From assembly GCA_964389005.1 (NCBI GenBank), contig CAYMCV010000014.1, positions 1-33,442 of the forward strand: DNA of 33,442 bases, written 5' to 3'. Below the pieces are notes generated by a model. The model was not told the DNA's origin and did no database searches. It saw only the letters and a program-made list of their open reading frames with translations. Positions 8,568 through 15,266 of the stretch are shown piece by piece (position 1 is the first letter of the stretch; each line of letters begins with the position of its first letter). The DNA is from CAYMCV01 sp964389005. Its GTDB lineage: Bacteria > Bacillota > Clostridia > Lachnospirales > Lachnospiraceae. Position numbers and translations under genes: made by a program.

Positions 8568-8946
8568 GTTGATGAAAACATGTTCACCGCAAGGAGCGCT
8601 TTCGCTTATTGCCGCTCGTAGCGGTGCGTAAGGCGCCGAAACACTGCGCCTAAGCACCGACGGCGACAAAAATCCTTGCTAACGAACATATTTTTCATCA
8701 ACCCGCATTAAAGTCTTTTGCAATTACACGCGGCTTTCTTCGATACAGTAGAAAAAGAGAATGGATTCTGCAAATCGATGAAGACCGTTAAGAAGCATCG
8801 GCATTTAGGCTGTGTCCTTTAACAGCCTTATGTGCCGCTATGCTTCTTACCGAGCGAGAGCGTGTCAGAATCGATGCAGAACCATTCTTGATTACAGATA
8901 CATTCCGTAGGGCATCGCTCCTTGCGGTGAACATATTTTCATCAAC
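8568..8946. repeat. Cluster of nested inverted repeats in a 565-base gene-free region
   Basis: A 31-base sequence at 8568-8598 recurs inverted at 8916-8946 with one mismatch, and again less exactly at about 8673-8702 (same orientation as the distal copy). Inside lie a hairpin-forming GC-rich block (about 8597-8665) and a long imperfect hairpin (8787-8850, arms near 27 bases) enclosed by another inverted pair (8759-8779 with 8870-8887). Such layering is typical of small non-autonomous elements or intergenic repeat families, and RNA from it would fold strongly. No open reading frame of note, no transposase and no clear target-site duplication is seen. Positions 8432-8567 hold only the candidate promoter and a tandem TTGCATGGT pair (about 8552-8570). 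Confidence 0.75.
8787..8850. repeat. Long imperfect hairpin
   Basis: Sequence from GTTAAGAAGCAT through GGCTGT pairs with AACAGCC through ATGCTTCTTAC, with a few bulges and a loop of about seven bases. It is the best formed stem of the cluster and is flanked by a second complementary pair outside it. No T-run follows, so it is not a simple terminator. Confidence 0.7.
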
Positions 8947-8996
8947 TACGCAGCATTACATTAATAAACTACATCAACCTCGAAAGGAGAACCTGC

Positions 8997-10586
8997 GTGC
9001 TGTTACATAACCGAACCGTCTTGTTCGAAAAACTGAAAGAATCCCTGATGTCCGTTCTCCCCATCACCGGAATCGTATTCATCCTGTGCTTCTCGATTAT
9101 TCCGGTCCCGAACGACATTCTCATGGCATTTGTCATCGGTGCAATTATGTTGATCCTTGGCATGGGATTTTTTACACTCGGCACAGACCTTGCCATGACC
9201 CCAATCGGAGAAGGCGTCGGTTCCACCGTGGTAAAATCCAAGAGACTATGGCTGATTATTCTTACCTGCTTTTTGGTCGGAATGATTGTCACTGTCTCCG
9301 AACCGGATTTGCAGGTACTCGCACAACAGGTTCCGAATATTCCGAATTTAACGATTATTCTTGCAGTAGCGACAGGTGTCGGTGTTTTCTTGGTCGTTGC
9401 GGTTTTACGTATCTTCTTTCGCATTCGGCTTTCCCACCTGCTGATTGTACTCTATCTGATAACATTTACTTTGGCATTTTTTGTGCCGAAGGAATTCCTT
9501 GCAATTGCTTTTGACTCCGGCGGTGTAACAACCGGTCCCATGACAGTCCCTTTTATCATGGCGCTCGGTATCGGTATCGCATCCATCCGTGCAGATAAAA
9601 ATGCCGAAAATGATAGTTTCGGTTTGGTTGCGCTATGCTCTGTCGGTCCGATTCTGACCGTCATGATTCTCGGTCTTTTGTATAACCCCGGTGAGAGTGT
9701 CTATACACCTGTCACCATTCCGGCACTTGCAACCTCACGAGACTTGTGGAAGATGTTTGTTGACGCTTTTCCTTCTTATCTGAAGGAAGTCGGTCTCGCT
9801 TTGTTGCCGATTGTTATCTTTTACTTTTTATTTGAATTACTCAAAAGCAAAATCAATCACACACGGCTCGGCGGACGCGGAAAAAAATCAACCCTGATTC
9901 GTATCTGCTTCGGTTTGGTCTATACCTATGTCGGTTTGGTTTTATTTTTAACCGGCGTCAATGTCGGCTTCATGCCCGTCGGCAACTTCCTTGGGCAACA
10001 ATTGGGAGGACTTGAACGTAACTGGATTATCATTCCCATCGGCATGATCATAGGATATTTTATCGTTATGGCAGAACCCGCAGTTCACGTTTTGAATAAG
10101 CAGGTTTTTGAGATGACTTCCGGTATGATTCCGCAAAAAGCCATGAGTACCAGTTTATCCATCGGTGTGGCAATTTCTGTCGGACTTTCGATGTTGAGAA
10201 TTATTACCGGCCTTCCGATACTGTATCTGCTGATTCCCGGTTACTTGTTGGCGATTGTTTTGTCATTTCTTGTTTCACCGATTTTTACCGCAATTGCGTT
10301 TGACTCAGGAGGTGTTGCCTCCGGACCCATGACGGCAACCTTTTTGCTTCCATTGGCAATGGGTGCCTGCAAGGCATGCGGGGGTAATGTGGTAATCGAT
10401 GCATTCGGCGTCGTCGCTATGGTTGCAATGACACCGCTCATTACCATACAGATTCTCGGGCTTATCTTCAGGATCAAAGCCAAAGCGAAGTCGAAGCAAA
10501 AAGCACAAACAACGAATTCCTTGCAAGCAGAGGACACAATTATTCAAGCGGAGGTCGACCATGAATCAGATGAAATTATTCATTAA
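8997..10586 (+). CDS. Double DUF1538 membrane protein, UmpA-UmpB-like fusion (predicted cation/proton antiporter)
   Basis: 529 residues, strongly hydrophobic, about 12-14 membrane segments. It contains two related halves: FDSGGVTTGPMT at 172-183 and FDSGGVASGPMT at 435-446, and a second repeated pair, SEPDLQVL (101-108) and AEPAVHVL (359-366). This is the DUF1538 signature, duplicated in one chain. From memory, paired DUF1538 genes in Halomonas (umpA/umpB) were reported as a Na+(Li+,K+)/H+ antiporter; here both units are fused. A GTG start at 8997 has AAAGGAGA 7 bases upstream. The C-terminal tail (about 495-529) is hydrophilic and acidic. The stop overlaps the following P-II-like gene by 26 bases, so the two are translationally coupled. 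Proximity to trkH/trkA supports a role in monovalent cation balance; the substrate is inferred. Confidence 0.88.
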   Translation: MLLHNRTVLFEKLKESLMSVLPITGIVFILCFSIIPVPNDILMAFVIGAIMLILGMGFFTLGTDLAMTPIGEGVGSTVVKSKRLWLIILTCFLVGMIVTVSEPDLQVLAQQVPNIPNLTIILAVATGVGVFLVVAVLRIFFRIRLSHLLIVLYLITFTLAFFVPKEFLAIAFDSGGVTTGPMTVPFIMALGIGIASIRADKNAENDSFGLVALCSVGPILTVMILGLLYNPGESVYTPVTIPALATSRDLWKMFVDAFPSYLKEVGLALLPIVIFYFLFELLKSKINHTRLGGRGKKSTLIRICFGLVYTYVGLVLFLTGVNVGFMPVGNFLGQQLGGLERNWIIIPIGMIIGYFIVMAEPAVHVLNKQVFEMTSGMIPQKAMSTSLSIGVAISVGLSMLRIITGLPILYLLIPGYLLAIVLSFLVSPIFTAIAFDSGGVASGPMTATFLLPLAMGACKACGGNVVIDAFGVVAMVAMTPLITIQILGLIFRIKAKAKSKQKAQTTNSLQAEDTIIQAEVDHESDEIIH

Positions 10587-11247
10587 TATCATTAAGCGTG
10601 AAAATGGCGAAGCCTATATTGATTTCTATAAAAAACATGACGCAGCCGTCATCTTTGCATCTCTTTGTAACGGTACTGCCAATCAGCGTATGCTGGATTA
10701 TCTCGGTATCGAGGATACGGAAAAAATCATGTTGCAGACATTTGTCCCCGCTGAGCGTGTCAAACCCTTACAACACGATTTGGTATACAAAATGGGGATT
10801 GATATCCCGGGCAACGGAATTGCGCTGACGCTTCCGCTCGAAAGCATCGGCGGTTCCATGACACTGGAATATCTGACAGGCAAACAACAACTTACAGGTG
10901 AGGTAGCTGACATGAACGAAACACCCTATGCATTGATTGTAGTAATTGCAGAAAAAGGAAACATTGATTTGGTTATGGATGCGGCAAGGAGCGTCGGTGC
11001 GCGCGGCGGTACGGCAATTCACGCCAAAGGTACCGGCAGCGAATTCACCTCCAAATTTTTTGGCGTTTCCATTGCAACGGAGAAAGACATCATTTATATT
11101 GTCGCCAAGAATAAGGAAAAAGATGCGATTATGCGTGCAATCATGGATCAGGCCGGCATGAAAACAGATGCACATGCGGCAGTCTTTTCACTACCGGTGG
11201 AAACCGTCGCAGGTCTCCATAGCGTAACGGAAGAATACGATTTGTAA
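10561..11247 (+). CDS. Double-domain P-II-like regulatory protein of the DUF1538 operon
   Basis: 228 residues made of two ferredoxin-like P-II-type halves: about 4-110 (MKLFINIIKRENGEAYIDFYKKHDAAVIFASL) and about 122-222 (ALIVVIAEKGNIDLVMDAARSV, then GARGGTAIHAKGTG, a strand-turn close to the P-II signature). P-II proteins are normally single-domain trimers that bind ATP/ADP and 2-oxoglutarate, or other ligands in variant groups, and dock on transporters or enzymes. A tandem copy in one chain would give pseudo-symmetric assemblies. The ATG at 10561 lies inside the DUF1538 gene, with GGAGGT five bases upstream. The tight overlap suggests it gates that transporter, as GlnK does AmtB. No canonical T-loop tyrosine is apparent. 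Ligand unknown. Confidence 0.87.
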   Translation: MNQMKLFINIIKRENGEAYIDFYKKHDAAVIFASLCNGTANQRMLDYLGIEDTEKIMLQTFVPAERVKPLQHDLVYKMGIDIPGNGIALTLPLESIGGSMTLEYLTGKQQLTGEVADMNETPYALIVVIAEKGNIDLVMDAARSVGARGGTAIHAKGTGSEFTSKFFGVSIATEKDIIYIVAKNKEKDAIMRAIMDQAGMKTDAHAAVFSLPVETVAGLHSVTEEYDL

Positions 11248-11282
11248 GATACTGATTTTTGACAGAAAGGAGTGTGAGAATC

Positions 11283-11705
11283 ATGCAGAGCAAGCAATGG
11301 CGTACGAATATAGTTGTTTTTCTTTTGTTGTTGATTTTTACGCTTTCCGGACTACACGCTTCAATACAGAATCTTAACTTTCAGGTATATCATTTTAAAG
11401 TTGTATCGACCAATACTTCTTCCATTAACTCATGCGATACGACATGTTTTGAAATTGTGGCAACACAAACCGAATTCCGACAGGTGCCGAGATTTACTCG
11501 ATTCTTTGAAACCTATCGTGTTTTTGGTACTTCAAATGGAAATTCACATTTTCTTTCGGCAATTCTGATTCTAACCGTATTGATACCGCATTTCACATCG
11601 CTGCGGTTCACCATGCTTCTTCGCTCTCGCCATTGTCTTGTGCGAAGAATTCTGCAATTTATCCACCATCAGGACGGAAAAAAACACAGTCTACGAGTAG
11701 CATAA
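11283..11705 (+). CDS. Uncharacterised small membrane protein, third gene of the DUF1538 operon
   Basis: 140 residues from the ATG at 11283, with AAAGGAG 10 bases upstream. An N-terminal hydrophobic segment (about 10-27, NIVVFLLLLIFTLSGLHA) could be a signal peptide or anchor. A polar, Thr/Ser/Phe-rich middle of about 60 residues contains two cysteines (NSCDTTCFE). A second hydrophobic segment (about 95-110, FLSAILILTVLIPHF) precedes a basic, histidine-rich tail ending in GKKHSLRVA. No family is recognised. It follows the P-II gene by 35 bases on the same strand with no terminator between them. An earlier in-frame start at 11259 lacks a ribosome binding site. The function is unknown; context suggests an accessory membrane component of the transporter. 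Confidence 0.65.
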   Translation: MQSKQWRTNIVVFLLLLIFTLSGLHASIQNLNFQVYHFKVVSTNTSSINSCDTTCFEIVATQTEFRQVPRFTRFFETYRVFGTSNGNSHFLSAILILTVLIPHFTSLRFTMLLRSRHCLVRRILQFIHHQDGKKHSLRVA

Positions 11706-11733
11706 TTTACACGCGTAATGATAACTCGTTAAC

Positions 11734-11760
11734 GGTATGAGAATTCATACCATTGTTTTT
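11734..11760 (+). terminator. Weak hairpin, possible terminator or attenuator inside the operon
   Basis: GGTATGA/TCATACC stem of seven pairs with a GAAT loop, then ATTGTTTTT. The T-run begins four bases after the stem, so termination is probably partial and may lower expression of the two small genes that follow. Confidence 0.4.
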
Positions 11761-11795
11761 ATGCGCTTATGCGCTTTACATAAGAAAGGAATCCT

Positions 11796-11939
11796 ATGAA
11801 TATATTGATCTATATTGTTGCCATTTTCGGCGGCATTGTTGGTGTTGTCGCAACACTTTATGCAACGTTCTCAATCCCCGCTATTGTAGTCTATAAAATA
11901 TATCGCAGTTTGAAATACCACGTATCACTTTATGACTGA
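11796..11939 (+). CDS. 47-residue membrane protein
   Basis: ATG at 11796 with AAGAAAGGA six bases upstream; stop TGA at 11937-11939. The protein is one long hydrophobic stretch (about residues 2-34: ILIYIVAIFGGIVGVVATLYATFS and following) ending in a basic, aromatic tail (YKIYRSLKYHVSLYD). It is too short for family recognition. Good ribosome binding site, plus-strand position between the P-II operon and another small gene 17 bases downstream, and a terminator only after that gene argue that it is real. Small single-span proteins beside transporters often stabilise or regulate them; that role here is inference. Confidence 0.65.
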   Translation: MNILIYIVAIFGGIVGVVATLYATFSIPAIVVYKIYRSLKYHVSLYD

Positions 11940-11956
11940 AGTTTGGGAGGGTCGCC

Positions 11957-12079
11957 ATGAAAATCATTTTGATTATTGTTCTGGCTGCCGCTGTTATCGG
12001 TTTCTCTGCTTGGTTTGAATTACACGGAAAGCCACAGCAATTGCCGGAAGACGGAACGGATAGTTCCGATCAAACATAA
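11957..12079 (+). CDS. 40-residue membrane-anchored peptide
   Basis: ATG at 11957 with GGGAGG six bases upstream; stop TAA at 12077-12079. One membrane segment (about residues 3-20, IILIIVLAAAVIGFSAWF) is followed by an acidic, polar tail (GKPQQLPEDGTDSSDQT). It is the last gene before the bidirectional terminator at 12091-12128. No family is recognised and it is below the usual annotation cut-off. The strong ribosome binding site and its position between the 47-residue gene and the terminator support it. Confidence 0.65.
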   Translation: MKIILIIVLAAAVIGFSAWFELHGKPQQLPEDGTDSSDQT

Positions 12080-12090
12080 AAATTAAACTA

Positions 12091-12128
12091 AAAAACGGTT
12101 TTCGCGTATAAACGTGAAAACCGTTTTT
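12091..12128. terminator. Bidirectional intrinsic terminator between the DUF1538 operon and trkH
   Basis: An AAAAACGGTTTTC arm pairs with GAAAACCGTTTTT around a short loop that extends the stem by a few pairs. T-runs occur on both strands. It lies 11 bases after the last small gene and 28 bases after the trkH stop, so it serves both convergent units. Confidence 0.85.
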
Positions 12129-12156
12129 GGATTGCCCAAATAAATAATTTACAAGA

Positions 12157-13596
12157 CTAATTTTTCTTCCATACCGAAGGAGTAATCAGTAACAATACAG
12201 GATAGAGTTCCAGTCTCCCGGCGAGCATATCGAACATTAACACATACTTCGACAGCACGGAGAAAAACCCAAAGTTTCCGGTCGGTCCCACAAGTTCCAG
12301 GCCCGGTCCGATATTGTTCATCGCCGCCAAAACCGCGGTGAAATTCGTCGTAAAACCATACTCATTCAATGATAATACCAATAAAGAACCGCCAAATATC
12401 AATACATAGGTCACAAGAAAGATACTAACGCTGCGGACAACACTTTTATCCAATGCTTTTCCGTCCATTTCAATAACCTTGACACTTCGCGGATGAATCA
12501 GATAGCCGATTTCCTGCTTCACAGATTTCAAAAGAATTAGAATTCTCGATACCTTAACACCGCCACCTGTACTTCCGGCGCAAGCGCCTACAAACATCAG
12601 AAAGACAATAACGGTTTGCGAAAATGCCGGCCAAAGGTTAAAATCCGTGGTGGAATAGCCCGTTGTCGTAATAATGGAACCTACTTGAAATGCTGCATCC
12701 CGAAGCGCCTTCGTATAACTGCCGGAAAGTTCGCGAATATTGAACATAATCACCAGTATCGCTACGATGATGATTCCGAAATACCACTTCACTTCTTCCA
12801 TCTTCCATACATCTTTGCGATTCTTTCCAAGCATTAAATAGTAAGCGTTAAAATTGACACCGAATAAAATCATGAATATCGTTACAATCCATTGAATCGC
12901 AGCGTTGTAACCGCCGATGCTGGAATTCAAGATTCCGAATCCACCGGTTCCCGCTGTTCCGAATGAAATCGTAAAAGCATCAAACACCGGCATTCCCGCT
13001 ATCAAAAGTGCGATTACTTCTGTAATTGTCATAACAAAATAGATAATATAGAGTATTTTGGCCGTCTCGCGTGCCTTCGGAACCAGTTTGCTGACCGAAG
13101 GGCCCGGGCTCTCCGCACGCATCAGGTTCATATTATACCCGCCCGCCATTGGAAGAACCGCAAGCAAAAACACAAATACGCCCATACCGCCAATCCAATG
13201 TGTAAAACTTCTCCAAAACAAACATGCGTGACTTAAGGTCTCTACATCTGTAAGGATACTTGCACCCGTTGTCGTAAATCCCGATATGGTCTCAAAAAGT
13301 GCATCCGTAAAACTTGGAATTTCACCGCTGATGACAAACGGAATCGCTCCGATAATACTCATTACCAACCAACTTAGTGAAACGGTAACAAATCCTTCTC
13401 GTGCAAAATACATTTGATTCTTGGGTTTTTTAAACTTGATGAGCATCCCCAGTGTGAAACAAATCACTGCAATCATCAGAAATGCCCAGCCGCTGCGTTC
13501 TTGATAAATCAAACCAATCAAACTTGGCAACAGCATAAAAATAGACTCCAGCGTCAATACCCACCCTAAAATATAGCGAACAATTGATAAATTCAT
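12157..13596 (-). CDS. trkH: TrkH family potassium uptake protein, pore subunit
   Basis: 479 residues, the usual length for the family. It contains the four pore loops of Trk/Ktr/HKT channels: FETISGFTTTGAS, SFGTAGTGGFG, SIITTTGYST and NNIGPG, each contributing one filter glycine, between paired membrane helices. It forms the membrane subunit of a potassium uptake system gated by the RCK protein TrkA, encoded 40 bases upstream on the same strand. The ATG at 13594-13596 has GGAG eight bases upstream; an in-frame TTG at 13617 would add seven residues without a good ribosome binding site. The pair is convergent with the DUF1538/P-II operon. Naming it ktrB instead is possible, but the 479-residue length and the double-RCK partner favour trkH. 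Confidence 0.95.
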   Translation of the reverse strand: MNLSIVRYILGWVLTLESIFMLLPSLIGLIYQERSGWAFLMIAVICFTLGMLIKFKKPKNQMYFAREGFVTVSLSWLVMSIIGAIPFVISGEIPSFTDALFETISGFTTTGASILTDVETLSHACLFWRSFTHWIGGMGVFVFLLAVLPMAGGYNMNLMRAESPGPSVSKLVPKARETAKILYIIYFVMTITEVIALLIAGMPVFDAFTISFGTAGTGGFGILNSSIGGYNAAIQWIVTIFMILFGVNFNAYYLMLGKNRKDVWKMEEVKWYFGIIIVAILVIMFNIRELSGSYTKALRDAAFQVGSIITTTGYSTTDFNLWPAFSQTVIVFLMFVGACAGSTGGGVKVSRILILLKSVKQEIGYLIHPRSVKVIEMDGKALDKSVVRSVSIFLVTYVLIFGGSLLVLSLNEYGFTTNFTAVLAAMNNIGPGLELVGPTGNFGFFSVLSKYVLMFDMLAGRLELYPVLLLITPSVWKKN

Positions 13597-13636
13597 AATC
13601 CGGTCTCCAAATAACAATCTACTCTCTGATCAAAGT

Positions 13637-14998
13637 TTAGTCACGCAAAATATCCCTGACATCATGCAGCCCCTTCTGCGTGGTAATGATGATGACCGTA
13701 TCCCCGAGTTGAATCTCGGTTTTGCCGTTTGGTATCATAATCTTGCCGCCACGGTTGATACAGCCAATCAAAAGGTTCTCTTTAATCTGCAGGTTCTCGA
13801 GCGGAATTCCGATGACCGGTGCTTCCGCACTGATTAAAAATTCCAAAGCCTCTGCTTTGTTCTCGATAATTCGATACAACGTCTCCACATTGCTTCCTAT
13901 GGAATTCTGCATTGCACGTACATAACGAATGATGTACTCCGCAGTAATATTCTTGGGGTAAATTAAACTGCCCAAATTGAATGTATGGATAATATCGTCA
14001 AATGAAATTCGATTAATCTTCGTAATGACTTTCGCTTTGGGGCAACTGTTTCTTGCAAACAGTGAGAGAAAAATATTCCCTTCATCGATTCCTGTCAAAG
14101 ATACAAATGATTCGCAATAGGAAACCCCTTCTTCTATCAATACGTCTTGATTCGTCGCATCACCATTGATAACAACTGCTTTCGGAAGCAACTCGCTTAA
14201 TTCCTCACAACGGCTTCTGTCTTTCTCAATCAGTTTGACACCAATACCCATATTCAAAAGTTGCTCTGCCAAGTAATACGCAATGGTTCCACCGCCGACA
14301 ATGATCGTATCTTTGACCTGATGCGTATCAAATCCGATTTTTTCAAAAAAGTCCTTGGCGTTACGCGGAGATGCAACAATGCTGATAACATCACCTTGTT
14401 GCAGGCGAAAACTACCGTTCGGAATCACAACCTCTTCTCCACGCTCCACGGCGCAGACCAGTACATCCGATTTAATTCTGCCGGCAACCTCAATCAAACT
14501 GCTGTTATGCAAAACCGAGTTCTCCGGAATCATGAATTTCAATAATTCCACACGCCCTTTTGCAAATGTGTCAATTTTAATTGCAGACGGGAAACGCAAA
14601 ATACGAGCAATCTCCGTAGCCGCTGCATATTCCGGGTTGATGGTCATCGACAATCCCAATTCTTCTTTGATGAAACTGATTTCGTTATTATATAGCGGAT
14701 TCCGCACGCGGGCAATCGTACTACAATTACCTGCTTTCTTCGCAATCAGACAACACAACAGATTCAATTCGTCCGAATGCGTAACGGCAATCAGCATATC
14801 TGTTTTTTCAATCCCGGCTTCTTTCTGTACCATGTAACTCGCACCGTTACCGACCACGCCCATAACATCGAAATTATTGGTAACATCATGAATTACATCC
14901 GCACTTGCATCAATGACTGTAATATCGTGATTTTCAAGACTCAGTTGCTCGGTAATCGTTAATCCGACCTTCCCGCAACCGACGATAATTATTCTCAT
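13637..14998 (-). CDS. trkA: TrkA, potassium uptake regulatory subunit (two RCK domains)
   Basis: 453 residues with the TrkA_N/TrkA_C/TrkA_N/TrkA_C layout. The first Rossmann motif is IIIVGCGKVG at residues 3-12; the second (TIIVGGGTIAYYLAEQL, about 230) is less canonical (GGGTIA). Each is followed by a C-terminal RCK_C lobe with beta-rich sequence such as RLQQGDVISIVA and EIQLGDTVIIIT. The protein forms the cytoplasmic ring on TrkH and responds to NAD(H)/ATP; in Firmicutes RCK_C lobes can also bind c-di-AMP, which is relevant because gdpP is in this window. The ATG at 14996-14998 has TTGGAGG seven bases upstream. It is first in a two-gene unit with trkH. Confidence 0.95.
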   Translation of the reverse strand: MRIIIVGCGKVGLTITEQLSLENHDITVIDASADVIHDVTNNFDVMGVVGNGASYMVQKEAGIEKTDMLIAVTHSDELNLLCCLIAKKAGNCSTIARVRNPLYNNEISFIKEELGLSMTINPEYAAATEIARILRFPSAIKIDTFAKGRVELLKFMIPENSVLHNSSLIEVAGRIKSDVLVCAVERGEEVVIPNGSFRLQQGDVISIVASPRNAKDFFEKIGFDTHQVKDTIIVGGGTIAYYLAEQLLNMGIGVKLIEKDRSRCEELSELLPKAVVINGDATNQDVLIEEGVSYCESFVSLTGIDEGNIFLSLFARNSCPKAKVITKINRISFDDIIHTFNLGSLIYPKNITAEYIIRYVRAMQNSIGSNVETLYRIIENKAEALEFLISAEAPVIGIPLENLQIKENLLIGCINRGGKIMIPNGKTEIQLGDTVIIITTQKGLHDVRDILRD

Positions 14999-15074
14999 TT
15001 CTAACCTCCAAAAAACTTCTGCCAAAACTTATTTATACAGGTGCAAAATATGCCAAAAACTTCAACACCACCCT

Positions 15075-15103
15075 ATTCTAACACAAACAAAAGATATTTG
15101 CAC
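15075..15103 (-). promoter_or_regulatory. Possible promoter of trkA-trkH
   Basis: Minus strand: extended -10 TGTTAGAAT (15075-15083) with a weak -35 (GTGCAA, 15098-15103) at 17 bases. The predicted leader is about 70 bases. It overlaps the outer of two candidate promoters on the opposite strand. Confidence 0.4.
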
Positions 15104-15184
15104 TGTCAAAATATCGATTCTATGCTAATATACTTTAATTGTACATACATTGCCTTATTTGCCCTGCAATTTTTAGTTAAAAAC

Positions 15185-15213
15185 TTGCATTCTGTATGTA
15201 ATTCAGTTACACT
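15185..15213 (+). promoter_or_regulatory. Possible promoter of the CheB-CheR hybrid gene
   Basis: TTGCAT (15185-15190), 17 bases, TACACT (15208-15213), about 47 bases before the start codon. A second candidate lies upstream: TTGCAC (15098-15103), 17 bases, TATGCT (15121-15126). Confidence 0.4.
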
Positions 15214-15266
15214 ATTTGTAATTGGATTTTCTTTTTACCAAAGATTATTTTTCACGGAGGCGCATC

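Noticed and set aside
8421..8621. 66-residue plus-strand frame after the DUF4870-like gene
   Set aside because: It starts inside the terminator, has no ribosome binding site, and runs into the inverted-repeat cluster.
8568..8946. Insertion sequence
   Set aside because: No transposase frame or remnant and no target duplication; only the inverted repeats are visible.
8969..9424. 151-residue minus-strand frame
   Set aside because: Antisense to the DUF1538 gene, rich in Thr/Ile/Pro/Lys as expected of a reverse reading of membrane-protein codons.
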